Assembly: GCA_013396655.1 (NCBI GenBank)
Contig: WBMV01002658.1
Coordinates: 1-64,000 of the forward strand
Direction of reading: 5' to 3'
DNA: 64,000 nucleotides
Source: Campylorhamphus procurvoides
Taxonomy: Eukaryota > Chordata > Aves > Passeriformes > Dendrocolaptidae
The notes under the pieces are model-generated. The model was not told the DNA's origin, did not search any database, and saw only the letters and a program-made list of their open reading frames with translations. The position numbers and the translations under genes are program-made. This document shows, one piece after another, positions 12,101-24,100 of the stretch; position 1 is the stretch's first letter; each line of letters opens with the position of its first letter.

Positions 12101-15100
12101 ACCAGCCTGATGAGATGGACTATTTCTGATCAGAGAACAGGATTCCCAGGAGCATCTTCTCCGACTAAGGAAACTATCTTGGGACATGTGAGGCAAAGAG
12201 AAAAGAACTGGCATGGAGATTAGAAAATTCAGTGTTGTGACTTAATTCCAAAATCGGAGTCTCCAAGAGCCACTGGGCTGGAACAAGAGCCACTTACCTA
12301 TGACAGAAAGCTTGGCTGATGCAATTGCTTCCCTGGAAGCAAAGGTCACCTCTCCAGAATGGTGCATTTGGGCTTTTTTCAGAATAAGCTTGTACTTGTT
12401 TCCATCTGCTTGGACCTCCCAGTCCTCCCCAGACTGGATCTCCACGTCATTGCAGTACCAGGCCACTTCACTCACAGGCACAGCTTCACTCAGGACACAG
12501 CTGAAGGTGGCCTTCTCCCCCAGAGACACTTCCACATCTGTGAGAGGCTGCAAGAACTGCAGGCGCCACCCTGGAGGTGAAAATTGGGATGAGCAAGGGC
12601 TCAGTTATAGAAACAAGAGATTTTGTGAGAATTTAAGTTGCAGCTCTGGGCAGGCACCTTGGAGACCAAGGAGATCATTAAAAGGGAGGTTATGGAAATC
12701 ACCACAACAGAATGGTTTGAGTTGGGAGGGACTTTAAAGACCATCTAGTTCCAACCTTTCTTGCATGGGCAGGGACACCTTCCAGTAGCCCAGGTTACTC
12801 AAAGTCCCATCCAATCCATAACTGGGACTGATGGCTGTTCTTGAGCTCTGAAAAGGGTTCTGATCCCCACAGGAGTCTCCAGTAAGAGCATCAAGTGCAA
12901 GGATACTGAGATAATATTGATATAACTCTCATCTCCAAAGCCCTGGAGAACCTATGAACTCAAACTCATCACCATAATGACATTTGCTGCTCAGTGCCAG
13001 CTGCTGCTGTTTATAACCATCCCATGTCATGCAGAACATGAAAATCAGAAAACTGTACATCATCTTGCCCAGAGAAGTGATTGCCTCATCCCTGAAGTGT
13101 TCAAGGTCAGGTTGGACAGAGGTCTGAGCAACCTGGGCTAGTGGAAGGTGCCCCTGCCCATGGCAGGGGGTTTGGAACTGGATGACCTTTAAGGTCCCTT
13201 CCAACCCCAACAATTTTATGATTCTGTGATTCTTTGGTTTAATGGCAAAGTTGGGTTAAGGGTTGGACTCGACGACCTTAGAGATCTTTTCCAACTGTCG
13301 TGGGTTTATCTGGTTAGGGTTTTTTTTTAAGAGGAAGATTGGCTTCTGTTGGAAGCCTCTGGAATTTTCCCTCCATCCTATAGAGCAGGGCCAATGAGGG
13401 CCAGCTCCGAGGAAAACTTCCTGCTTTTGAACCATTAAGTTACGCCCCTGCGTGAAAANNNNNNNNNNNNNNNNNNNNNNNNNNNNNNNNNNNNNNNNNN
13501 NNNNNNNNNNNNNNNNNNNNNNNNNNNNNNNNNNNNNNNNNNNNNNNNNNNNNNNNNNNNNNNNNNNNNNNNNNNNNNNNNNNNNNNNNNNNNNNNNNNN
13601 NNNNNNNNNNNNNNNNNNNNNNNNNNNNNNNNNNNNNNNNNNNNNNNNNNNNNNNNNNNNNNNNNNNNNNNNNNNNNNNNNNNNNCGAGCTGTCCCCTTT
13701 GCAGCCCACAGGAAAACCCCCTGAGACAGAACTGTTGCTTGAGTTTTGGACTTAGATCTGCGAATGGCTGACCCAACAACAACTGACTGTAAACCTTCCA
13801 TTCCCCTGTCCCTCACACCATCAGGGAAGGGAGGGGGGGCATGGACAGATCAAGGGGTGGTGGTGGGAAAGTGTTTCTAACCTGTTTTTATTTCTTATTT
13901 TTAGTTGTTAGTTTGTTAGCAATAAATTTAAGCATTATTCTAAGTTCTGCTTTGCCCGTGGTATTAATCAAAGCTCCCCTTTCGGTTGTTATCTCTAGCT
14001 GTAAATTACTAGCTGGTTTTCTTTCTTCCCTCTGGAAGGTGAAAGGGGGTGGGGGGAGGCCTTGAAGGAGTTTTGCTGGACATCAGGCATTTATCGTGGG
14101 TCAAACCACAACACCAACCTAAATGATTTTATGACTTATTGCGCAGGAAGCAGATTTAGGTCAAAAGCAGGCAACAAAAGCAACTTTTCCTCCCAGCTGC
14201 TCATCATATTTTCCTATTTCATTTCCCCTTTCCCACCAGAAGCTGAGGACTCCCCATCCCCTGGAGTCACCTTTCACCGTCAGGAAGGCTGAGGTCACCG
14301 CGTCGCTGCACATGAAAGTCACCCTGCAGCTGTCCTGGGGAGTGAGGTTCTTCATCAGCAGGAGGTGCCTGAGCCCATTCTCGAAGTAAACCATCTCGGT
14401 GTTCTCTGTGGTTTTGGCAGGCTCATCGTCAATCAGCCAGTTGTAGTTGTAGGTCTCAGGCTTGGAGAGGTAGCACTCGAAGAGGGCCTCCCCTCCTTCC
14501 ACGGCTTCCACGTTCTCCAAGCCCTGCACGATGCTGTTCTTGGCTGGAAAAGGAGGACAACGAGCAGCATTAATTATTTGGCCACACAGAGTTGAATATG
14601 AACAAGCCTCGGAGCACTGGATGGTTCCCACTGCTGGAAAGCTGTTGGAAAAATGTGGATGTGACAAACTGTGGGTTTCATTGATTTAAACCATGGTCTG
14701 ACGTGATACTTTAATGAGAAAGATTTAAAGTAGCGAGATAGTTTAGAAATAATAATAAAACCCCAGGACCTTTAGCATTCATCTGCATTTCCTCCAAAAA
14801 CCTGATGGTTTTTACAAGTAAAATTAAAAAAAAGGTGGTGTTTGCATGAATCAGGACAATAGTCATAAGGAAGGGTATAACCAAAAGTGTAACTAAATTC
14901 CTCCTGTCCCACAGCAGGAAACATTTCCCAGGGATCTCCCAGGCAGCACAATCATCATCATAAATGGGGAGATGTCAATCCATGGTAAGATCTCACCACT
15001 TTCCTTGCACAGCAAGTTTAAGAGTGTATTTTGGCTGGCAAAGCTGTAGCCACTGTCACCCCAGCTAATTCTGCCTCTAGGAAACACACACAAAGTTAAA

Positions 15101-18100
15101 ATCTGCATTAGGAGCCTTTGGGATAGAAATTCCTGTATTATTCCAAAAGCTCTGGGACAATTAGGCTGCTTTTCCATGCATGGGGGTGAGGAACATGCAC
15201 GGATCTCCAAGCTGGGTGGTGCATGGGTGGGGAGGGATGTCACTCGTGCTGCAGGGACAAAGGACATGCACAGGAGTGGGGACACACAGCTGAGGAAATA
15301 AGGTTCACACAAATGCCATCAAATGGTCAGAATGAGCTGTGATAGAAACCAACAGGTCTCTATAATTGTTATCTGGAACTATGCTAAGCAAAAAAAAAAA
15401 GTAAAAAACCATAAAATAATAATTAAAAAAACTCCTTCAAAAAAATCTGAACAGTGTATTTAATAGTAAAAAGTTCTTATTGCTAATTACAAGGTTTACC
15501 CAGAGAGACTCTGTGTGGACACTCTATCCCTGGAAGTGTCCAAGGCCAGGTTGGATGGAACTCTGAGCAACCTGGTCCAGTGGAGGGTGTCTCTGCCCAT
15601 GGCAGGGTGTGGAACTGGATGAACTTTAGGGTCCCTTCCAACCAAAACCTCTCCAGGATACTAAAAAAAATCCTGTATTTTAGAATATTTGTACTTATAG
15701 AAAACAATGAGGCTTTTGAAAATCCTTCTTGGACAATGTGGCATTTTCTTAGAAGAAATCCAAGCTGTTTATCCGTGCACTTTTGGAGTGCTGCTTTCCC
15801 TAATTCTGGAAAACAGCCAATTGCTAACCCTACCTCTGGGATGCTTTTAGATTATGGTCATTAAATTATTTTTAAATCCTTGAAACGAAAAGTGCTTATC
15901 TGTGTGCAAAATATTATAACAAATCACACCCTGTTCTTCTGCAGGAACAGCTCCAGATAAGCAAAAAGGCTAAACAGCCCCAAATATTTGGAAATCAGAG
16001 CCCCTGCTCTTGCTGATCACACTGATGCACTTGGTAAACCAAACCCAGGAATTCCATCTGCAGCAGAAACAAAAAGAAATATTCATGTAAAATCCTAAAC
16101 TTATCAATGTTTTGGTTTTTTTACTGTTCCTCAGGGCCTTGGCAAATGCTGATGCCAAGTGAGAAGGTAATTCCTGAAGGATCTCTATTTGAAGGAAGGA
16201 AATGGCCAAGCCATGTTAGCTCAGCAAAAATCAAATGGAATTCCAGGTTATCCATTAGTTTAAGGTGTAAAAAAGTGCTCCTTAGGAACAAAAAAAATAT
16301 CCTTATCATTCCTTTGCATCAAGATTAAATCTGATTTTCCAGCAATTCAGGCCACAAACCATCACGGCAACGTTCCAGATCATTGCAGAAGAGGTGCAAT
16401 GGTGTCAAAAGGAGTGTTAATTAGAACCCACCTAATTCCCATCAATCCCCAACTATTCCATCATTAGTAGCACTGCAGTGAACACCAAGAGCAGGTATCT
16501 CATGTGTCCCTCACTCCAAGCACTGCCATGATTATTGTCCCTCTTTTAATTTGGAAACCATGGCAGTCTTCCTCTTTGGCTGGAAGGCCTCACCTTGAAC
16601 ATCAAGTGTAGCCACCACTTTAGTGCCTTCAGCTTCACAAGAATAGATGCCAGTGTCTTCGGGGACCGTAGGGTTAATTTNGAAGGAAGGAAATGGCCAA
16701 GCCATGTTAGCTCAGCAAAAATCAAATGGAATTCCAGGTTATCCATTAGTTTAAGGTGTAAAAAAGTGCTCCTTAGGAACAAAAAAAATATCCTTATCAT
16801 TCCTTTGCATCAAGATTAAATCTGATTTTCCAGCAATTCAGGCCACAAACCACCACGGCGACATTCCAGCTCGTTGTAGAAGAGGTGCAATGGTGTCAAA
16901 AGGGAGTGTTAATTAGAACCCAGGTAATTCCCATCAATCCCCAGCTATTCCATCATCATTAGTAGCACTGCAGTGAACACCAAGAGCAGGTATCTCATGT
17001 GTCCCTCACTCCAAGCACTGCCATGATTATTGTTCCCTCTTTTAATTTGGAAGCCATGGCAGTCTTCCTCTTTGGCTGGAAGGCCTCACCTTGAACATCA
17101 AGTGTAGCCACCACTTTAGTGCCTTCAGCTTCACAAGAATAGATGCCAGTGTCTTCGGGGACCGTAGGGTTAATTTTTAGCATGCTCACATTCCAGTCCT
17201 GCTCGATAATCACTCGCTGCCCATCTGCATGTATTTCCTGATCATTTTTCTTCCAGATGGCGTGCACTGGCCTAGAATATTGGCAGATGAACTCTGCGGG
17301 GCCATCTTCATCAACAGTTATGTCCTGCATGGGACTGACCACTTCAATGGTGGGATCTGTTAACCAACACGGCAGGAAGGACATGCATTAGTGGATCCCC
17401 ATGGAAATGGTAATTTGGAGGGTTTTTTTTTTTTTTTGGCAAGCAAAGAGCCTGTGGGGAGCAAGCAGAGTGTCAGTGCAAGCAGGGTTAGCAGTTTAGT
17501 GGGTGCTTGGGGTCAGCATCAGGTAGGATTGGAGGCAAACTGGTGTGTTAGAACATGACCATCACACTGGGCAATGGGCCACCAGCAGGCAAGGCTTGTG
17601 CTTTGGTCCTCCTGAACAGGGACTCCTGTGCAGAACATCTGCTGGGATTCCCTTTGGGCTTGGCTTTTCTCCCAGCATTTCTGGGATCTTCTAGGCTGGG
17701 AAACACAAGTGTGAGACTGAGACCTGCAGTGGGTGGGCTGCTGGGACTGGTTCCCTGTGACTCTCAGCCTCCCAGAGAAGGAGGAAAACATCCCAAACTC
17801 TCACACTGTTGTATGAGCCAAGTGCAACTACCCATTAGGAAAAAAACCAGTCCTGAAATGCAAACACCCATTCCCATCCCGGGCTGTCAGGAGTCACTGG
17901 CAGCGTGGGGAGCAAAGATCCAGGACAACTGTGACTAAAAAGGGCATTTCACAGAGACAGGGATGTGTTATTTTGAATAGTCACAAGTTCCTTTGCAGCA
18001 GACACGTAGCTGGGGGACAAACAGCATGATTTCCTTGACAGTGGCTCATCTAGAGATGCACCATGAACCACTGACATCTCAGAGTCCATAAAATGCTGCT

Positions 18101-21100
18101 CCTCTGAGGAAGGTGAGATCCATGAAACTGGTTTTAAGCATCCATTCTTTCTTTTAAAATATTCTACTTCTTATGAGGCAGCTGTAGGACACAGTAGATA
18201 TGTCTACCCTGAAATACTGTGAGCTTCCAAAGCAGCCAACCCTCCTGAGTTTTCAAATTGGAGCACTCACATGTGCATGCTAAAAATGAAGTCTGAAAAT
18301 GGAAGTCTCTCTGCAACATCATTCTCAGCAAAATTATGTCAACTTCCCCCAAAAAAATCCTGATGGGGCTACAAAGAAACATAAAAAGGTGACAGAGAAA
18401 GCTGATGCATCATCAGGAGTTGGGTTTGGTGATCCGTGAGGGTCCTTCCAACTCAGGATATTCTATGATTCTAAAAGTCCTCATCTTTCAAATAGTTGTC
18501 CTAATCCCAAACCAGTGAGAATAAACCACACAGGACCTCAGTCTGGAATGTTCCTCCTGAGATTGGTGCATCAGGTCGAGGGTTTGGGATGCTACAAGCA
18601 GACCTTGGGAAGCAAAGGCAGCTTTGCAAACATCTTTTGGGAACACGTTGCAAGGCTTGATGCTGCTCACTGAGGTTCCCTCTGCCACTGCATGTGTGTT
18701 TGTGGAGAGGAGGCCTTGATGGAAGATCGTGGAGATGTTTTGGTGACATCAGGACTGAGGGAGCAAGAGTGAATCTGTGCAGCTGGGGAATACAACGATG
18801 TCTCTTTTCTTGAGATGTAGAAATGTGTTTCTCACAGCAAATATCCCCTGTGGCACTGGAGAGGGAAGGTGTCCTTGTTCCACCACCCCATCCTTCTGTG
18901 TCACTGCTAGGGCAGGATCTTGGTGACCCTATTCACCTGTGCAGGATGACATAAAGCTCCTTGGGACTTGGGAGCCAATGTGGGCACCGGGGCCTGCAAT
19001 TCTCACCTGCCCCCAGGGGTCAGAAGGAGGCAGCAGCTCCTTCACCCTTTTCCATTCTGCCCACAGCCACATATGACGATGCCATCATGCCTGGCCACTG
19101 GATTAGTGCATTTGGAGGGTAATGATACAGTGAAGGCCCAACAAGAAAAGTTCAGATCTCACTTATTATGGAAAATGGCCAGTTACCAACATGCCTCAAA
19201 CCAGGAGATCAGGGCACATGGAAGAGAGAGAAAGTCAATTTTCTCCCTGAGGAAGATCAAGCCATGGATACCCAGACAGACTGAAATACAGTCCAAAGAC
19301 AGATCTATTTTTAAATTGCTGGACAAAATGAAGTGCATGGAATTGTCTCTTAATACAAGGACAGCTGGAATTTTCCTAATGTTTTACTTTCCTATTAAAT
19401 TGAGTGTGACAGAACAGAGTGTGACTGGGGTGTTTTTAAGGACCTTTCTCACTCTAATCCAATTATAAGCATACAATGCTGTGCTTCAGGTCCATAGTAA
19501 AGAAATCTTTCCTTCACAGAAGCACAAAATATCCACACACGTGTGGGTACTGCAGGGTTGGACTAGATGATCTCCTTAGGTCTCTTCCAGCATCAATGGT
19601 GCTGTGATTCCATGAAATGGACACTCCTCAGCAGCATTTATTTTTAATTTATGTTTTAGACCCACTGGGATTCTTTGCCTAGAGAGCTCAGAACCAGGTT
19701 CTGACCCTGAAAATGTGAAACTCCAAACTGGTGCAGACAGACACGGGATTTAAAGGGTCTGCACACTCTGTTCTTGCGGCACCATCCTGATCTCAGGAAG
19801 AAGTGATTTGGCATTTTATCTTCTCAGAGATTCAGATTTTCTGAATGTACAAGGGAGTCTTTATACAGAGGAGACATCAACCACTGACTTCAATTCCATA
19901 TTGTGGATTGTTCCTGTTGGGGTAGATTTAAATAAGGACCTCTCAACCCTTTCTATCTCTGTATATACAAATCCTTTCTCCCAGCAAGGAATGTGTTAAT
20001 TTTGTCTGAAAAACATACAGATTTTCCCCATGGCTATAAAAGGACTGACTGGGAGGTAACTTGCTTTATCAAGTCTGGAGCTCAGTGTTATTTGCAGCTT
20101 GTGGCTACCCTTACCAAATGAGGAAAACATTCATCCAACAGACCAGAAAGCTTTGCCAGGGCAGGGGTGATCATTCAACAGAGGAGGCTCGTTTTGTCAC
20201 GGTGTTCCTGCCATGTCATTTATCCTTTGCTTTCCAGGAACAGCCCAAAGCCTTTTCCTGGGAATGTGTCGAGCTCAGCAGCAGCAGCCTGGCTGTGGAG
20301 CCATAAGATTTTGTGGTATTATTAAAAAAACAAAATAAATCAAAGTGGGGATCAAAACTCAGGTGCTACTGCAGTCGTTTGTGTTCATCTCTTCTTTGAC
20401 ATCAGGTGAAAGCAGCAACCCTGACCCTGCAACCCTTCCTCACCCGAACCACTGCAAAAATCAACGTGGCTGTACCTCTAGGACTTCTGGGGTGACCACT
20501 GGTGACTTGTAGAAGAGGAGGGTTGCAGGGCACAGAAGAACTGTGGAGGGATTTAGTAAGGGTAGCCTGGAAGGCAGAAGCACCAGCGCATGGAGCAGGT
20601 CCAGAGGTGGCCGTGTGTTTCTTTCCAACAGGGAAATACCTTTGACTAATAATTTAGCTGAAGATATAAGGGACCCAGCTCTGAAGGTGACAGTGCCTGA
20701 GTCGTGGCAGGCCACGTCATTTAGGGTCAGGGTGTGGATCCTCCCATCCTGCTCAGAGATTTCAGTCACCAGGTTGTTGTGGAGGGGAGTCCCATCGAGC
20801 CACCACTGCACGTTCTTCACGCCCGGGTGCGAGAGCTCGCAGGTGAACGTGGCTGACTCGCCCACAAAGACGTCTGTGCTCCTTAAACCACAAACTATCA
20901 CTGCTGCTTCTTCTGCTGGCAGAGCGAGACAAGGGGCCAGAGGGAAACAAGAGCATGAACACACACAAGTGGCTCCCTGCAGAGCTAACCCAAGCCCCAA
21001 GTGCAAGGAGTCCTGGAGGGTTAAATATCTTTCTCTAAATAAACTTGTAGTGCTGTTCCAGGGGGAAGAAAGAGCTAAAGTTTTCTTGAAGGGAATAAGA

Positions 21101-24100
21101 AACCACCTGCCATCCTCCAACCTGCTTGCAGGAGCAGTGTGGGTCTCTGCAGACATCATTTCATTGGGATGGATTTCACTCCATGACCAGGTCATTGCAA
21201 CCATCTGCAGTGACATTGGAGGAGGCAGAGATGTAGCTTAAAGATATAAGTGTTCACTTGAGGGCTTTAACAGAGGATTAAGAATATCAACAGTGGTGGG
21301 AGCTGCAATCAGTTAGAATGAGAATTTCAGTAATTTTTACTACCACTTCTCCAAGCAAGTAGTTTTTCAGCAGTACCAGCACCTGTTTGGTGCACAGAAC
21401 TTGGAACTAATTTAACTTAAGAACATCAGTCCAACCCCAGCCTGGAGGTTTATACCTTCACTGGAATCGGGAAAGAAACAAATGGACTTTCAGCCATTTG
21501 CATCTGAGACCATTTTGTCCAGTTCTCTCAACGATTTTGGAGGAAGAAACCCAGGCAGCCAAATGGGGGCATTTCCACCACGTTCCCCCTTACCTTGCAC
21601 ATACACAGAGCCCGTAGTGATCTCGTCTCCAGTGCTGCAGGTATAATCCCCACAGTCCTCAGGCTCTACACCATGGATGATCAGCTCAGCTACGCTGCCT
21701 TTCAGCTTCAGCTCGTACTTGTCACTGGGCTGAATGACCACCCCTCCTTTCCTCCACTCCACGGGGGTGTCTGGCCTGGAGATCTCACAGTGCAACACGG
21801 CCGTCCCCCCTTCTTCAGCCTCTACGTTTCTCAGCTCTTTGTTAAACAGCACTGGGAGTACTGTGGTGGAGAAGCAACTGCATCAGTGACAGCGCTCAGA
21901 CGTGAGGAACTCGCCTCCAGCTTCTCCAGCTTGGCTGTTCCCCTCCTGCTGAACCACACCCTGAGCTGTGCATGGGGTCAGCCAGGGTTGGCAGAGGGCA
22001 CAGAAGCTCCAAAGGTCCTCACATGGGCACGGCCACCACTCTCAGTGTAAGCAAAGTCACCCCAGTGCTAACCACAGCACCGAGAATCAGAATCATTTAG
22101 GCTGGAAAAGACCTTTAAGATCATCGAGTCCAACCATTAACCCATCACTGTCAATTCCAACACTAAACCACGTCCCCAAGTGCCACATCCATGTGGCTTT
22201 TATATATCTCCAGGGATGGTGACTCCACGTCGTCCCTGGGCAGTCTGTGTCATTGTCAAAAGCTTGACAATGCTTTTGGTAAATAACTTTTTCCTAATAT
22301 CCAATCTAAACCTCCCCTGGTGCAACTTGAGGCCATTTCCTCTTGTCTTATTGCTTGATACTTGGGAGAAGAGACCAACTTCCACCTTGCTACAACCTCC
22401 TTTCAGGTAGTTCAGAGAACATCTTCCCTGAGCCTACTTTTCTGCAGGCTAAAAAAACTCAGTTCCCTTAGCTGGGACATAAAGACTTTGGGCATTTAAT
22501 TGCTGAAACCACATGCTCTGAGCAGGAGTGGTTATAGTGACCAAAGCCATGAGCTAAAAATGTAGTCTTGTTGATCAAGTCAAAAGCCATAGAAAACTGA
22601 CTATAAAATGAATAAAACTATAAAATTCAGAAATATGACCACTAGAAAACGGCAAAGAACCACGACTGTTGGGGTGCTCAGGCACTGGCAGGCCCAATGG
22701 CTCCATTTAAAGTGAGTTCCTTCCAGATTTGGGGAAATCTCCCAGTTTTCTTGTCAGGTTGGGTAAGTTTGGTGACTGCTCTTGTACTTGTCCTTCACCA
22801 GCACCAGTTTTGCTCCAGCTTTCACAGCAAGGTCAAAACTGCAACTGCAGAATTAGAATTGGGTGTAAAAGGCACTGAACTCTTCTCTAAAGGACAGATT
22901 GGGAATCAAACCCTTTCCTGCTGTAACTCAGAGACACAGAGTGTTAATGGCAAATCAGTGAGGAAACTTCTGTGTGGCTTGGGCATCTGGGGGACATGGT
23001 TTAGTGATGGACTTGGCAGAGTTGGGTTAATGGTTGGACTCAGTAGAGGTCTTTTCCAACCTAAATCATAGAATAGTTTAGGTTGGAGGGGACTCTAAGA
23101 TCATCTCCCTCCAACCCCTTCCCATGGGCAGAGAACCTTCCACTAGACGTTGCTCAGAGCCCCTTCCAGCCTGGTCTGGATGATTCCATGACCACCCCTG
23201 TGGAGAACAATCATGGCCACGACTTCTCTGCCTCCAAAAACCCTCCTCCTACCTTTGACTTGCAGCGACGCCGTGGTCTGCTGATCCCCCGAGTCACACG
23301 TGTAGTCCCCAGCATCCTGAGCCTCAGCATCGTAGATTAAGAGCTCCACACGTGTCCCCTCCTGCCTGATCTCATACTTGTCACTCGTCTGCAGAACGGT
23401 GTCCCCTTTCCTCCACTCCACGTGGGCGCTGGGCTTTGTCAGCTCGCAGGACAGCACGGCTGTGCGACCTTCCTCCACCTCCTCGTTCTTCAGCCAGTGC
23501 TTGAAGAGCACAGGCAGGCCTGGGAAGGGGGGAAATGGTGCAAAGGGGGGGAAAAATGGGTAAAGCAAAAATAGAAAATGGAAGAAAGTTTTATTTTTAA
23601 GGTATGGACAGCGCCATTCTTGAGGTTCACACACAACTCTGGCTGGATTTATCTAAGGAGAGCTGCCAGCAGCAGGGATGACTAGGTCTAAGCTAGACAC
23701 AGGAAGAGGAGGAACAAGAGTTAACCAGCAGGAAAAATCTGAGTTCTATATGAGCTACATTTCCGTCCCCATATCATTATTTCTCAAGGCCAGATAGCTT
23801 TTCATCCTTGAAACAAAACCACTCAAAGATAAAATTCAAGAGTAAAATCACTCAAGGAACACACACTTGCAGACCTGAGGCTTCAGATCATGCAGCCAGG
23901 GATCACTACTGAATTATTAAGGCTGAAGGGATCTCTGGTGGACCTCCATGGATGGAGAGTCCTCCACCACTCTGGGTCTCATTTCCAAAGTCTGATCACC
24001 CCTTCATTGTGGAAGGTGGGTTTTTTTTCCTGACCTGAATTTCTCCTGCTGCAGCTTTCACTTGTTGCCTGTCATCTGTTTCCTGAATATTCCAAGAAAA

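Larger units (their letters stand above)
13235..14136 (+). mobile_element. Second CR1 tail, split by an LTR insertion
   Basis: The left part (13235-13295, gttggactcgacgacctta to ttttccaac) and the right part (14114-14136, ccaacctaaatgattttatg) join into a normal CR1 tail once the LTR and one CCAAC copy are taken out. Confidence 0.8.
14544..17089 (-). other. Intron w33-w34
   Basis: It holds a forward CR1 tail (15499-15655) and the single-N duplication at 16191-17180. The rest is unremarkable and AT-rich. Confidence 0.6.
17357..20639 (-). other. Intron w32-w33 (3.3 kb)
   Basis: Two short forward CR1 tails (18421-18473, 19551-19614) and a T run near 17424. No Ig-like exon or RNA gene found on either strand. 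Confidence 0.6.

Noticed and set aside
20543..21241. 232-codon open frame on the plus strand
   Set aside because: Antisense shadow of exon w32 and its flanks.
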